Virus record (IMG/VR): IMGVR_UViG_3300010334_000277
Coordinates: 1-23,941 of that record
DNA: 23,941 nucleotides
From: a virus
Direction: 5' to 3' (one strand)
Position numbers and translations under genes: made by a program
Part shown: in pieces, positions 1 to 7,413 of the stretch
Numbering within the stretch: the stretch's first letter is position 1
Layout: every line of letters starts with the position of its first letter
Notes under the pieces: generated by a model
The model's input: only the letters and a program-made list of their open reading frames with translations
What the model was told of the DNA's origin: nothing
Database searches by the model: none

Positions 1-512
1 CAGAAAACTTCCAAGGCAAGCCAGGCGAAAGCAACATGGCCAATGCCGGTGCTGGTTTGCCTGGCGGCACAGAAGGCATCGCACCGCCCACAGTGGATGT
101 GGGCAGCACATTAGGTGGCACCATAGGCAGTGGTATTGGTGCCGGTCTTGGTGGTGGTGGTTCAGGACACAGTGGTGGTGGAGCAGTTGCTCCTGTAAAC
201 CCCAGTTTGGGACCATTACACTGGAGCAATCTGCCTGACTTGCCATTGCCAGGCTTGAATCCAGGATTCATACAGGCACAACCATTCTATCAGACCACAT
301 CACCGGTTCAAGCACAGTATTACTGGGGCAATCATCCGTTTATGCAAACAGCAGCGGATCTGCCTAACTACAACATGATACCCAACGCACCTGCACAGCC
401 ATGGGGCCTGCAACAGATGTATCAACCAATCAACCTGGCACAATACTTGGCCGCACTGAATCAAACAGGTGCGGCACCAGCAGTGGCCGGACCAGTAGCA
501 CCCCCAAGATAA
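1..512 (+). CDS. Gly-rich virion-associated protein, 3' part only
   Basis: The reading frame is open to the left edge (first full codon at base 3), so this is the C-terminal part of a longer gene; the ATG at 36 is in frame but probably internal. The visible product has a Gly-rich stretch (about residues 25-50 counted from that ATG) followed by a Pro/Gln/Tyr/Asn-rich tail with aromatic repeats such as QAQYYWGNHPFMQTAADLPN. It lies directly upstream of the DNA-ejection-type genes on the same strand, separated from them by a late-promoter-like motif. Composition and position suggest a virion component, perhaps tail or internal. No enzymatic motif is visible and I do not recognise a named family. 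Confidence 0.7.
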   Translation, partial: ENFQGKPGESNMANAGAGLPGGTEGIAPPTVDVGSTLGGTIGSGIGAGLGGGGSGHSGGGAVAPVNPSLGPLHWSNLPDLPLPGLNPGFIQAQPFYQTTSPVQAQYYWGNHPFMQTAADLPNYNMIPNAPAQPWGLQQMYQPINLAQYLAALNQTGAAPAVAGPVAPPR

Positions 513-533
513 GACTACAAAACAATGAATACA

Positions 534-540
534 CTAAATA
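534..540 (+). promoter_or_regulatory. Late-promoter-like motif CTAAATA
   Basis: CTAAATA lies 22 bases before the ATG at 563, with an AGGAG Shine-Dalgarno between. It is one of at least eight plus-strand copies in the window, all next to gene starts, and resembles the T4-family late promoter core TATAAATA. It probably drives the ejection-protein operon. Confidence 0.6.
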
Positions 541-562
541 TTACAATGGTAGGAGACACTCA

Positions 563-1300
563 ATGAGTTTTGGAAAAAGTGGTGGAACACAGGTCACAAC
601 GCCTGGACTAACACCTGAACAACAACAACAGATAGCCACACAAAACAAGTTCTTTACAGAAACTATTGCTCCCACCTACGAACAAGCCGTGCGTGGTGCC
701 AGCAATCTGTATCAAACCGGTGCTCCTGGCGTGACCAATGCAGCCCAGAATCTCGCAGGCACAGCCAGTGCAGCACAGAACACCCTGGGCAGCACAGGTG
801 AAAGTGCTTTACGCAGTGGTATCACCGGCCTGCAGAATTTATTCACTCCAGAATACGAACGCCAACAACTGGATGCTGCCATGATGCCAGCACAGGCACA
901 ATATCAACAGAACCTGGCCAATCAAGCAGCCATGTTTGGTGGTGCAGGTCAGTTGGGGTCAGCAAGACAAGCATTGGCCGGCACACAGTTGGCAGGCAAT
1001 GCTGCCGCAGCACAACAGGCCGCAGCCGCTGGTGTGTTGAGAGACATCAACTCACAAAGACTATCGGCAGGCAGCAGCCTGGCACAACTGGGTCAAGGTG
1101 GTATTGGACAGGCCCTGGGTGCTGCTGGACAACAGGTCACAGCCGCAATGACACCACAACAACTATACAATCAATACGCTTCTGTGATCTTTGGAACACC
1201 AGCCAGCACTTATACACCTGACTTCCGTGGCACACAAAGCAGCACAGTAAGCAGCCAAGGATACCGAGCAGGCGTAGACTTCAAGTTCCCAGGACTATAA
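563..1300 (+). CDS. Putative DNA-ejection / internal virion protein (245 aa)
   Basis: The start is set at the ATG at 563 because AGGAG sits 7-8 bases upstream; an in-frame ATG at 401 lies inside the preceding gene and has no such signal. The product is rich in Ala, Gln and Gly and is mostly predicted helical. A long stretch has repeated QAA, GQLGSARQALAG and AAAAQQAAAAG-type segments, and the C-terminus has aromatic and Gly content. This composition and the position just before a transglycosylase-bearing internal protein match podovirus ejection proteins (the P22 gp7/gp20 or T7 gp14/15 functional class), which leave the capsid and form a conduit for DNA. The class is inferred from composition and neighbours, not from a catalytic motif. 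Confidence 0.65.
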   Translation: MSFGKSGGTQVTTPGLTPEQQQQIATQNKFFTETIAPTYEQAVRGASNLYQTGAPGVTNAAQNLAGTASAAQNTLGSTGESALRSGITGLQNLFTPEYERQQLDAAMMPAQAQYQQNLANQAAMFGGAGQLGSARQALAGTQLAGNAAAAQQAAAAGVLRDINSQRLSAGSSLAQLGQGGIGQALGAAGQQVTAAMTPQQLYNQYASVIFGTPASTYTPDFRGTQSSTVSSQGYRAGVDFKFPGL

Positions 1301-1301
1301 T

Positions 1302-4046
1302 ATGGCAAACCTTTCACCTTACGATTACAATTTGGGAGATTTTGCTGATTATCAGATGCCTGAAACTGAAGAAGAACGCCAACGGCGTCTGGCAGCAGAA
1401 GCAGCAGCACGAACCCCTGTGAAACAAACAATCACCACTGATCCTGTCACTGGTGAACAAAACATGACCATATCAGGCAATGTGCGTGATCTTGGTCCAG
1501 AAAACACACTCACACCCACAGTGTATGGTGCAGGTGAGGCCGCCACCCGAGGTTTTCAAGCAGTTCAACCAGCAGAAGTGGATACTGGCGCTGTGTATAA
1601 CCGCATGATCCAGGCCGAATCTGGTGGCAGACAATATGATCGCAATGGTCAGATCCTGACCAGTCCAAAAGGTGCTTTGGGCATGGCACAGGTCATGCCC
1701 GCCACAGCATTGAATCCCGGATACGGCGTGAGGCCAGCCACCATGGAAGAAATTAGCACACCCGAAGGCAATCGTGCTTTTGGACAGAGATATTTCCAAG
1801 GCCTGCTGAACTATTTTGGTGGCGATGTGCAAAAAGCCACAGCAGCATACAATGGTGGTCCAGGTCGTGTGAGTAGAAATGTGTCAGCCAATGGTGGCCA
1901 ACTGAATGTGGCACAACTGCCTGCAGAAACACAACAGTATCTTCGTGCAGTGGGTCCCATAGCACCTGCTCAGGCAGCAGCACCAATACAAACAGAAACA
2001 ATCATGTCATCAGCCCCGGCAGCAAATGCAGGTGTAAGACCGGGTGCTGTGTTAGGTCAGGGCGGAACTGCCACACAAGAAGGCACAGCCGGTGAAATTC
2101 CAGCACAACAGGCCATGGCTGAAGCCAACAATAGATTTGTTGCTGCCCAGGCACAGCCCGAAGCCATGGTATCCTTGGCACAAGACTCTGCTGCTCAACC
2201 TTGGCTCAGAGCCTTGGCAAGAGATCAAGTGGTTGAAAACTTGACACAAGCCCGAGAAAAAGAAAAAGCCACTCGCGAAGTGGAAGCAGCACGCCAAGAC
2301 CCCAATGCCTTGGCTCGCATGTTGCAGGCCAAATCATCCGAACAAGGTTCCTATGCCAAGGCCATGCTGTTCAGCATATTAGGCATGGAAAAGAGTGCTG
2401 CGGATGAAGCAGCCAAACTGGGCATTGGTAGCAAATGGAGCACCATGACAGATGTCAACGGCAAGACCGCATTGATCAAGGTGCGTTCAGATGGTGTGCC
2501 ATTGGAAGGCTACGACAGTTCTACCGGACGACAACTCAACAGCAATGATCTTGTGGCTGTGTTGGGTGCCGGTCAACGCAAGTTGGACATCGTTGGTGGC
2601 ACCTATGTGAATGATACCACTGGTGAAGTGGGTCGTGCAATCTCTGATAAAACTACCGGAATCACTTATATCCAAACTGACACTGGACGCAAAGGTATGA
2701 CTGGATTCCGTCCACAAGGCAATGCCGGCACCTTGGAAATGCAACGACAGGCACAGATACAAAAACAAAACATCGATCTGGCTGGTGATTATGCCAAAAC
2801 ACAGATGCGTATACAAGGTGCTGCACCAGAAGCATACAACAAGTTCATTGGTGAATTCAATGCCAAATGGGGCACCAACTTTACCATCAAGGATTTTGCT
2901 GGAGGTCCTCCACAGATTGACCTAACCACTAATCGTGTGGTCAGTTCAGCACCAGCCGCAGTGGCACCTGCCGCATCAGCCACACCAGCAGCAGCAAGCA
3001 CAGTTTCCGGAGCAGTAGCACCTGAAGCAACCGGAGTATCAGGAGCAGCACCAGCCGCAGTGGCAGCAGGTCCAGTAGTTCCTGTGGTCAGTGGCGGCGG
3101 TGCAACAACAGTTTCTACCGCAGGCAAAACACCTGCACAGATCCTCAAGGCCGAAGAAGACGCCAAACGAGCCGCCGATGAAGCCCGTGCTGCTCGCGAA
3201 GCCGAAAACAAAAAACGCTTGGCCATCGAAGAAGCACAAGGCAAACAACCTGTTGAAGTTGGCACAGCAGAACAAAAAGACTTTGTCACATACAAAACCA
3301 CTGTGCAAGACAAGGCCGAGTCTGGACGAGATGTGGCAAGAGTCACTCGTTCACAAGTAAAAGATCTCATGCAAGATCCTGTGATTATTGGTATCATGAA
3401 TGGATCAGGCACACAATATGCTGCTGCTGGCAAACTGATCCGTGAAATGGCTGCAGGTGCTTATAGTGATGACGACAACGGTAAACGCCTGGCAGATGAC
3501 ATCCGTGGATTGAGCCTTACACAACCACAAAAAGATGCTTTGAGCCGTTATGCTCAAGCCAATACCAGTATAAATCGTGCCACACTCAAAGCCAACAGCG
3601 GTGCAGGTTCTATCAGCAATGCTGAACAGACTGCTAACAAAGCAGCCAACATGACCAATATTGGTGATCTAACACCATTTGCTGCTCTAACTGGATTGTC
3701 ACGCAGATCATACATGGGAGACTTGACACAAGAAAAAGCCGCTATGTTGGCCGCCAGTAAATATGTCACTCGTGATCAGTTCGATCAAGCCTGGCAGAAA
3801 ATTGAAGATCAACGAGTTAAACAATACGACGGAATCTATCGTGCTCGCCTGGACTTAATCAAACCTTTTGCAGAAAAAGCCACAGCCAATCCAAATGATG
3901 CACAAGCACAACAGCGTTATCGTGATGCAGCCATACACGCATTCCGTGTATATCCCACACCAGAATACACAGCAGGAGTAGGATGGACTTTTCCCACCAA
4001 AGAAAGCAAACAGGCTGCTATGGCGGCCATAGCAGGAGATAGATAA
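1302..4046 (+). CDS. Internal virion protein with lytic transglycosylase (SLT) domain (914 aa)
   Basis: This large virion protein carries an SLT-type muramidase near its N-terminus. The catalytic Glu is visible in QAESGG (E106), followed by GALGMAQVMPATA (residues 124-136) and AAYNGGPGRV (181-190), the classic order for family 1 transglycosylases. Residues about 600-680 are Ala/Pro-rich and then charged and coiled-coil-like. The C-terminal third is helical and resembles large internal ejection proteins. Such proteins (T7 gp16 is the model) cut peptidoglycan locally so the DNA channel can cross the wall. The gene starts two bases after the preceding stop and ends in a TAATG overlap with the next gene, so the three are probably translationally coupled. 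Confidence 0.88.
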   Translation: MANLSPYDYNLGDFADYQMPETEEERQRRLAAEAAARTPVKQTITTDPVTGEQNMTISGNVRDLGPENTLTPTVYGAGEAATRGFQAVQPAEVDTGAVYNRMIQAESGGRQYDRNGQILTSPKGALGMAQVMPATALNPGYGVRPATMEEISTPEGNRAFGQRYFQGLLNYFGGDVQKATAAYNGGPGRVSRNVSANGGQLNVAQLPAETQQYLRAVGPIAPAQAAAPIQTETIMSSAPAANAGVRPGAVLGQGGTATQEGTAGEIPAQQAMAEANNRFVAAQAQPEAMVSLAQDSAAQPWLRALARDQVVENLTQAREKEKATREVEAARQDPNALARMLQAKSSEQGSYAKAMLFSILGMEKSAADEAAKLGIGSKWSTMTDVNGKTALIKVRSDGVPLEGYDSSTGRQLNSNDLVAVLGAGQRKLDIVGGTYVNDTTGEVGRAISDKTTGITYIQTDTGRKGMTGFRPQGNAGTLEMQRQAQIQKQNIDLAGDYAKTQMRIQGAAPEAYNKFIGEFNAKWGTNFTIKDFAGGPPQIDLTTNRVVSSAPAAVAPAASATPAAASTVSGAVAPEATGVSGAAPAAVAAGPVVPVVSGGGATTVSTAGKTPAQILKAEEDAKRAADEARAAREAENKKRLAIEEAQGKQPVEVGTAEQKDFVTYKTTVQDKAESGRDVARVTRSQVKDLMQDPVIIGIMNGSGTQYAAAGKLIREMAAGAYSDDDNGKRLADDIRGLSLTQPQKDALSRYAQANTSINRATLKANSGAGSISNAEQTANKAANMTNIGDLTPFAALTGLSRRSYMGDLTQEKAAMLAASKYVTRDQFDQAWQKIEDQRVKQYDGIYRARLDLIKPFAEKATANPNDAQAQQRYRDAAIHAFRVYPTPEYTAGVGWTFPTKESKQAAMAAIAGDR

Positions 4047-4855
4047 TGGAAGATCCAAGAATACAAAAACTCAGAGACGCTGGCTACAATGACCAGGATA
4101 TTGAAGAATATCTGAGATCAAGCCCAGCCCCTACTGCCAGTGCTTCAGCAGCCGGTTCAACCGAACCTCCCAGTGTAAGTGCAGAAGTTCCTGCTACTAA
4201 TCCTGCAGATGTAGCACCGGAACCTACTTGGTTGGAACGAGGTGCCACAACACTCAAAGCCATAGCACCAGAAAATCTAACCGATGCAGCAACCAAAGTC
4301 GGAGAAGGCCTTCTGGCATACAAAGGCATACAGGCTTGGAAACAAAGCAGCCAGGCTGCTCAAGCCAAAGCCGCTGCTGATGCTCTTACTGAAGCAGGTC
4401 GTCAAGCACGATTCAATGCCAAATATCCAGTAGTGGAACCAGTGGCAGCACCTGCAGCACCCCCACCAGCACCACCTGCACCTGCTGCTCCACAACAACC
4501 CAGCGTGATCCAAAGAGGCATGGACTACGCACGCCAGATGCAACGCATAGCAGCAGAAAAGGTCATGCAAGGAGCACAAGCAGCCGGAGAAGGCCTGGTC
4601 AGTGCCGGAAGAGCAGCAGGCCAAGGCTTGGTCACAGCCGGAAGAGCAGCAGCACCTTACGCTGCTCCTGTGGCAGTGGGACTCACAGCAGCACTCATGC
4701 CCGGCAACGCAGGTTCAGCCGGTATGATGGTGCCACAAACAGGTCGCTTGCGTGGCAGCGATCTAAACCCCATGACAGGTCGTCCTTGGACACGACAGGA
4801 ACTGGATGCATACAACGCCAACCCCAATATCATCGACAGCAGACTACCAAGGTAA
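4046..4855 (+). CDS. Ala/Pro-rich virion-associated protein (269 aa)
   Basis: The start codon overlaps the stop of the transglycosylase gene (TAATG), which indicates coupled expression. The N-terminus (residues 1-25) has a short helical region with the look of a UBA/CUE-like or SHOCT-like peptide (IQKLRDAGYNDQDIEEYL). It is followed by a Ser/Ala/Pro/Glu linker, a helical region, a Pro/Ala-rich linker (about 133-152) and amphipathic repeats of the GLVSAGRAAGQ / GLVTAGRAA type (about 188-207). It ends in a polar tail with LNPMTGRPWTRQELD. Small Ala/Gly amphipathic repeats are common in ejected phage proteins that touch membranes. I infer a role in DNA ejection from context; no named family is recognised. 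Confidence 0.7.
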   Translation: MEDPRIQKLRDAGYNDQDIEEYLRSSPAPTASASAAGSTEPPSVSAEVPATNPADVAPEPTWLERGATTLKAIAPENLTDAATKVGEGLLAYKGIQAWKQSSQAAQAKAAADALTEAGRQARFNAKYPVVEPVAAPAAPPPAPPAPAAPQQPSVIQRGMDYARQMQRIAAEKVMQGAQAAGEGLVSAGRAAGQGLVTAGRAAAPYAAPVAVGLTAALMPGNAGSAGMMVPQTGRLRGSDLNPMTGRPWTRQELDAYNANPNIIDSRLPR

Positions 4856-4858
4856 TAT

Positions 4859-5338
4859 ATGAATCCATTAGATCAACTACACGAAGAACTCACACGCACT
4901 TATGGCAGTGTGTTTGTGGCCTATCAACGAGCACACATAGCACACATCAACACTCGCAGTAGAAACTTCTACGGCGATCACAAGTTGCTAAAACACATCT
5001 ATGAATTCTTACAAGATACCATTGATACAGTAGGTGAAAAGATACAATCATGCGGTCTGGGTGGCGTGCCCACCAGCATTGAAGATACCATGAACTTGAG
5101 TTCAGTTGATGACGAGCCTGTAGAAGGCGACGCAGATGCATTGCTACACACGGTGTGGGAAGATCTCAACACCTTGATTGATGTTTATCATGATCTGGCT
5201 GATGCTGCGAGACAAGTGAACTATCCAGATGTGGACAACATGGCAGCAGATCACATTGGTCGGATTGCTACCTTTGCTTGGAAGATTGAGGCTACCTTGG
5301 ATCTTGAAGGACGCCACACACGCAGAGCACCCATTTGA
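4859..5338 (+). CDS. Dps-like ferritin-fold protein (159 aa)
   Basis: Residues about 28-71 align without gaps, by eye and from memory, with the first ferroxidase segment of Dps (E. coli: AHWN, NF, H, LDTMAER, LGG). Here the segment reads AHIN, NFYGDH, IDTVGEK, LGGVP. The metal-binding positions H29, H41, D56 and E60 correspond to Dps H51, H63, D78 and E82, while Dps D67 is Lys45. The C-terminal helix IGRIATFAWKIEATLD resembles the Dps KFLWFIES helix, and 159 aa matches the usual Dps length of 150-190. Dps proteins oxidise Fe(II), store iron and in some cases bind DNA. The gene follows the ejection-protein genes by three bases, with AAGG upstream, so it should be made late with virion parts. 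The fold is fairly convincing; activity is uncertain because of the Lys45 change. Confidence 0.72.
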   Translation: MNPLDQLHEELTRTYGSVFVAYQRAHIAHINTRSRNFYGDHKLLKHIYEFLQDTIDTVGEKIQSCGLGGVPTSIEDTMNLSSVDDEPVEGDADALLHTVWEDLNTLIDVYHDLADAARQVNYPDVDNMAADHIGRIATFAWKIEATLDLEGRHTRRAPI

Positions 5339-5387
5339 GGTCAACACACCCGGAACACTATCAAGAACCCAGTGATTTTGTGTGTTT

Positions 5388-5915
5388 CTAACTGGGGCTC
5401 AACGAAACGGCAGGCGTGGCTTGTGTCGTGTTCAATCTCTTATAAGCATATGATCCTCGCACATCATATCCTAACCGGCGATGCAGATCCAAAAACCCAG
5501 ATTGGTCTCGTCGCATGGTAGTGCTGCACACTATATTCACTCCACATTCTCTTGCCCAGGTCTCCCATAACACAACCATGCCTGTGACCAGGCGTAATCT
5601 CTGTCGAACAGGCAAGGTCAAGTCCACATGTGCTATCTTTACACAAATCAACTCCTCATCTGACCATGGGGTTTTTTCGCCGCGGATAGCCCAGACATAA
5701 GCCAAGATACGATCAGTTTCTGCTTGTTTAGCGACTTTTAACAACTCCAGGCCAGGATTGTAGAATTGTGCCACTGTGGCCATGGTCAAGTTTCTTGCGT
5801 AGGCAATGGGATCCGGCACAAACACCCGATCTATTTCAGTTTCGAAATGATCTTGTGCCATTTTGACCAGTGTGGCCACATCTGTGCCTGTGGTGCTGTT
5901 CCATGTCCATTTCAT
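5388..5915 (-). CDS. GNAT-like acetyltransferase family protein (175 aa)
   Basis: The minus-strand start ATG at 5915 is preceded by AAGGAA. The C-terminal half has the shape of a GNAT fold: strands in ICVKIAHVDLTL (90-101), a helix over LVTGMVVLWETWAREC (109-124), a strand in VNIVCSTT (126-133), and the closing FLDLHRRLGYDVRGSYAYKRL (141-161), where GNATs usually read 'F..LG+...G....'. The usual acetyl-CoA loop Q/RxxGxG/A is not clear, so activity is uncertain. It is transcribed divergently from the HNH gene, from one half of a palindromic late-promoter element. The target is unknown; it may modify a host or virion protein. It could also be a conserved marine-phage hypothetical with a GNAT-derived fold. 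Confidence 0.6.
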   Translation of the reverse strand: MKWTWNSTTGTDVATLVKMAQDHFETEIDRVFVPDPIAYARNLTMATVAQFYNPGLELLKVAKQAETDRILAYVWAIRGEKTPWSDEELICVKIAHVDLTLPVRQRLRLVTGMVVLWETWARECGVNIVCSTTMRRDQSGFLDLHRRLGYDVRGSYAYKRLNTTQATPAVSLSPS

Positions 5916-5936
5916 ATGAGTTCCTTGCTAATAGTA

Positions 5937-5944
5937 TATTTATG
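5937..5944 (-). promoter_or_regulatory. Late-promoter-like motif CATAAATA for the minus-strand GNAT-like gene
   Basis: On the minus strand CATAAATA lies 21 bases before the ATG at 5915. With the plus-strand copy at 5946-5953 it forms the perfect 17-bp palindrome TATTTATG-A-CATAAATA. Confidence 0.6.
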
Positions 5945-5945
5945 A

Positions 5946-5953
5946 CATAAATA
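5946..5953 (+). promoter_or_regulatory. Late-promoter-like motif CATAAATA for the HNH gene
   Basis: CATAAATA on the plus strand ends 18 bases before the ATG at 5972, with AAGGAG between. It matches seven of eight bases of the T4 late core TATAAATA. It is the right half of a back-to-back pair serving two divergent genes. Confidence 0.6.
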
Positions 5954-5971
5954 CACTTGAAGGAGATAATC

Positions 5972-6526
5972 ATGGCCAAAAAACAGCCTCGAACACAAGT
6001 ATACGATCTCATGATCCGTTGGGATTACTACCAGAGACATCAGGTGCCCAATGCAAATGCACAAGGTTGCACACACTGGAATGCTGGCCGGCACAAACAA
6101 GGATATGGCATGGTAGGTGCCATCCGCATCAGTGATGGAGAAGACATCATGGTCACCACACACCGAGTGGCAGCACGCCTCAAATACGGTCGTGCCATAG
6201 ATTCAAAAGAAATGGTGTTGCACACCTGTTCAAACATGGCCTGCATGAATCCAGATCACTTGATCATCGGAGACCGTGCGGACATGCAGGACATCATGGT
6301 GGCCAACAAGCGACACAGATATGGTATCAAGATCAGGATCAAACTGCCCACACCAAAAGCAGTGGCTGAAAAAATGTCAGATCATGACCTGGCTCGGGTG
6401 TTTCTCATGCCCAATGAACAGATACAACGGGAGTTCCACATGAGTCCTTATCGCAGCATGCATCTCAAACGGGCTTGTGGAGTAGAACGCCGTCGGCGTC
6501 GAATCACACGCCTGGGCTTGGAATAG
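5972..6526 (+). CDS. HNH homing-type endonuclease (184 aa)
   Basis: The start is the ATG at 5972 because AAGGAG lies 8 bases upstream; the in-frame TTG at 5957 lies ahead of that signal. The HNH core is visible: C33/W36, GYG (44-46), THRVAARLKYG (63-73), then VLHTC (82-86) and CMNPDHLIIGD (91-101). This pattern is the HNH_3 style with H-x-C...C-x-N-P-x-H-L. A basic C-terminal region (ERRRRRI) probably binds DNA. Such free-standing phage HNH proteins nick or cut DNA and often spread by homing. It stands alone between the GNAT-like gene and a structured intergenic segment, which fits an inserted element. No intron was found in flanking genes. Confidence 0.88.
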   Translation: MAKKQPRTQVYDLMIRWDYYQRHQVPNANAQGCTHWNAGRHKQGYGMVGAIRISDGEDIMVTTHRVAARLKYGRAIDSKEMVLHTCSNMACMNPDHLIIGDRADMQDIMVANKRHRYGIKIRIKLPTPKAVAEKMSDHDLARVFLMPNEQIQREFHMSPYRSMHLKRACGVERRRRRITRLGLE

Positions 6527-6534
6527 TAGTGACA

Positions 6535-6660
6535 GCAGTGCAGGATCGAAAGAGACGACATGTATGGCACATATCAACAGTTTATAGGAACCAAAAGTTA
6601 GACTAATGGGGTCCGTCGATCTCGGACTGCGTTTAATCACCAGACGGTGATCTGCACTGC
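6535..6660. ncRNA. Candidate structured RNA / inverted-repeat element
   Basis: A 9-bp perfect closing stem pairs GCAGTGCAG (6535-6543) with CTGCACTGC (6652-6660). Inside are GTCCG/CGGAC (6611-6615 with 6623-6627, 7-nt loop) and ATCACC/GGTGAT (6636-6641 with 6646-6651, loop AGAC), the latter stacked directly on the closing stem. A competing CCGTC/GACGG pairing (6613-6617 with 6643-6647) is also possible. No ORF is convincing here. On the minus strand a CATAAATA motif at 6677-6670 would start a transcript almost exactly at the closing stem. It could also be a plus-strand 3' UTR structure of the HNH gene. It is not a tRNA. Confidence 0.35.
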
Positions 6661-6669
6661 GGTCCTGTT

Positions 6670-6677
6670 TATTTATG
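6670..6677 (-). promoter_or_regulatory. Late-promoter-like CATAAATA on the minus strand
   Basis: The minus-strand octamer CATAAATA is identical to the two in the 5937-5953 palindrome. It has no protein gene directly downstream but faces the structured element at 6660-6535. It lies just beyond the terminator of the minus-strand early cassette. Confidence 0.4.
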
Positions 6678-6681
6678 CCAG

Positions 6682-6709
6682 AAAAAAAATCCCAGGATTT
6701 CTCCGGGGA
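6682..6709 (-). terminator. Terminator of the minus-strand early cassette
   Basis: Read on the minus strand, TCCCCGGA-GAAA-TCCTGGGA forms an 8-position stem with one central mismatch and a GAAA tetraloop, followed by eight T. It begins just after the stop codon of the last cassette gene at 6711. Confidence 0.8.
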
Positions 6710-6710
6710 T

Positions 6711-6893
6711 TTAGGCCATGTGCTTGATTTGTTTTTGTGGCTGTGCCCGCACTGGATACTTATCCATACGCGGTAGTTCTCGAACCAGGGCTTCTTGCAT
6801 GAGTTCCAGGCACTGATCCGCACCGTGCGTTTGCACCAGCCTTTGGATTATGCTTTGGAGACGCAGGCGATCCATCAAGAGTTGGTGGTTCAT
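6711..6893 (-). CDS. Small helical protein, last gene of early cassette (60 aa)
   Basis: The start at 6893 overlaps the previous stop (ATGA) and is preceded by GGAGG. The stop is directly followed by the cassette terminator. The product is a basic, mostly helical protein (for example LQSIIQRLVQTHGADQCLELMQEALV) ending in a Lys/Gln-rich tail. No family is recognised. Small early phage proteins of this kind often act on host machinery, but nothing in this sequence shows a target. Confidence 0.6.
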   Translation of the reverse strand: MNHQLLMDRLRLQSIIQRLVQTHGADQCLELMQEALVRELPRMDKYPVRAQPQKQIKHMA

Positions 6894-7150
6894 ACTGCCT
6901 CCAATATTTTCTTTTTGGTTCTGACCAGATCTACTTCTACTGAATCTTCTACCATGTCGCCCAGTTCTGATTCAACAGGATCAGTGAGTTCAAAACCCAA
7001 ATCATAAGCATCAGACTCTTCAATGTCATTCAGAGTTCTATCTGTATCTTTGAGATTCTGGCGGAGTTCAGCATACTGCTCATCTGTGAGATCAAACTCA
7101 TAAACATCTGTAAACTCTCTTAAACCAGTCTGTGTTATACGGATTTTCAT
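6890..7150 (-). CDS. Small acidic protein of early cassette (86 aa)
   Basis: ATGA overlaps join it to both neighbours, and GGAGT precedes its ATG. The middle of the protein is strongly acidic (residues 40-76 with DIEESD, DPVESELGDMVEDSVEVD) and the C-terminus is basic (RTKKKILEAV). The acidity suggests a protein that binds a basic partner or mimics DNA; this is only an inference. No family is recognised. It is transcribed from the sigma70 promoter at 7828-7856. Confidence 0.65.
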   Translation of the reverse strand: MKIRITQTGLREFTDVYEFDLTDEQYAELRQNLKDTDRTLNDIEESDAYDLGFELTDPVESELGDMVEDSVEVDLVRTKKKILEAV

Positions 7151-7413
7151 TCTGCGGACTCCAGTTCGTATTCATCTGCGATGTGTTCATTATACCAAGA
7201 CTCGATCTCCTGATCTGGCACAGCATCAAGATGACGCTCCAGATTATCCCAATCACCGGCTGTGCGATGACCTGTGGGCAGTTGATGGATGATGATCCAT
7301 TCACTCATGTCTTGATTCCAAAAGATAAAGCAAGTGTCAAAGCCCAGGCTGTTGCGATCCAGGCTGTAAGCGTCTGTGGCAATGCGATCACGCATGGTAG
7401 CAAAATCAATCAT
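7147..7413 (-). CDS. Small protein of early cassette (88 aa)
   Basis: The start is taken at the ATG at 7413, which overlaps the previous stop as ATGA and has GGAAGG upstream; the longer reading begins at a TTG at 7428. The product is acidic and aromatic-rich, with ATDAYSLDRNSLGFDTCFIF, EWIIIHQLPTGHRTAGDWDN and an acidic C-terminal end. The pattern suggests a compact alpha/beta domain. No family is recognised. The junction sequence CCGCAGAATGA is shared with the next junction at 7150. Confidence 0.65.
   Translation of the reverse strand: MIDFATMRDRIATDAYSLDRNSLGFDTCFIFWNQDMSEWIIIHQLPTGHRTAGDWDNLERHLDAVPDQEIESWYNEHIADEYELESAE

Noticed and set aside
2789-3433. 214-aa minus-strand open frame
   Set aside because: It is antisense to the Ala-rich part of the transglycosylase protein; its Ala/Ser/Pro content mirrors that composition.
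5368-5396. CCCAGT/ACTGGG inverted repeat between the Dps-like and GNAT-like genes as a two-way terminator
   Set aside because: The stem is only 6 bp with a 17-base loop, lacks a T-run, and its right arm lies in GNAT-like coding sequence.
5925-5953. Sigma70-like TTGCTA-17-TAAATA before the HNH gene
   Set aside because: The -10 is poor and the region is better explained by the CATAAATA palindrome; TTGCTA is part of the ribosome site of the opposite gene.
6611-6627. A 5-bp stem with 7-base loop (GTCCG/CGGAC) resembling a tRNA arm
   Set aside because: The loop lacks the T-loop pattern, no acceptor stem of 7 bp or CCA end can be placed, and the closing stem is 126 bases apart.
6596-6660. Possible group I intron remnant beside the HNH gene (GACTA followed by paired segments)
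   Set aside because: No matching TAGTC S-type element or split gene flanks were found; the neighbouring genes are intact.
6377-6823. 148-aa minus-strand open frame across the structured element
   Set aside because: It overlaps the HNH gene, the terminator and a cassette gene, has no ribosome site and low-quality composition.
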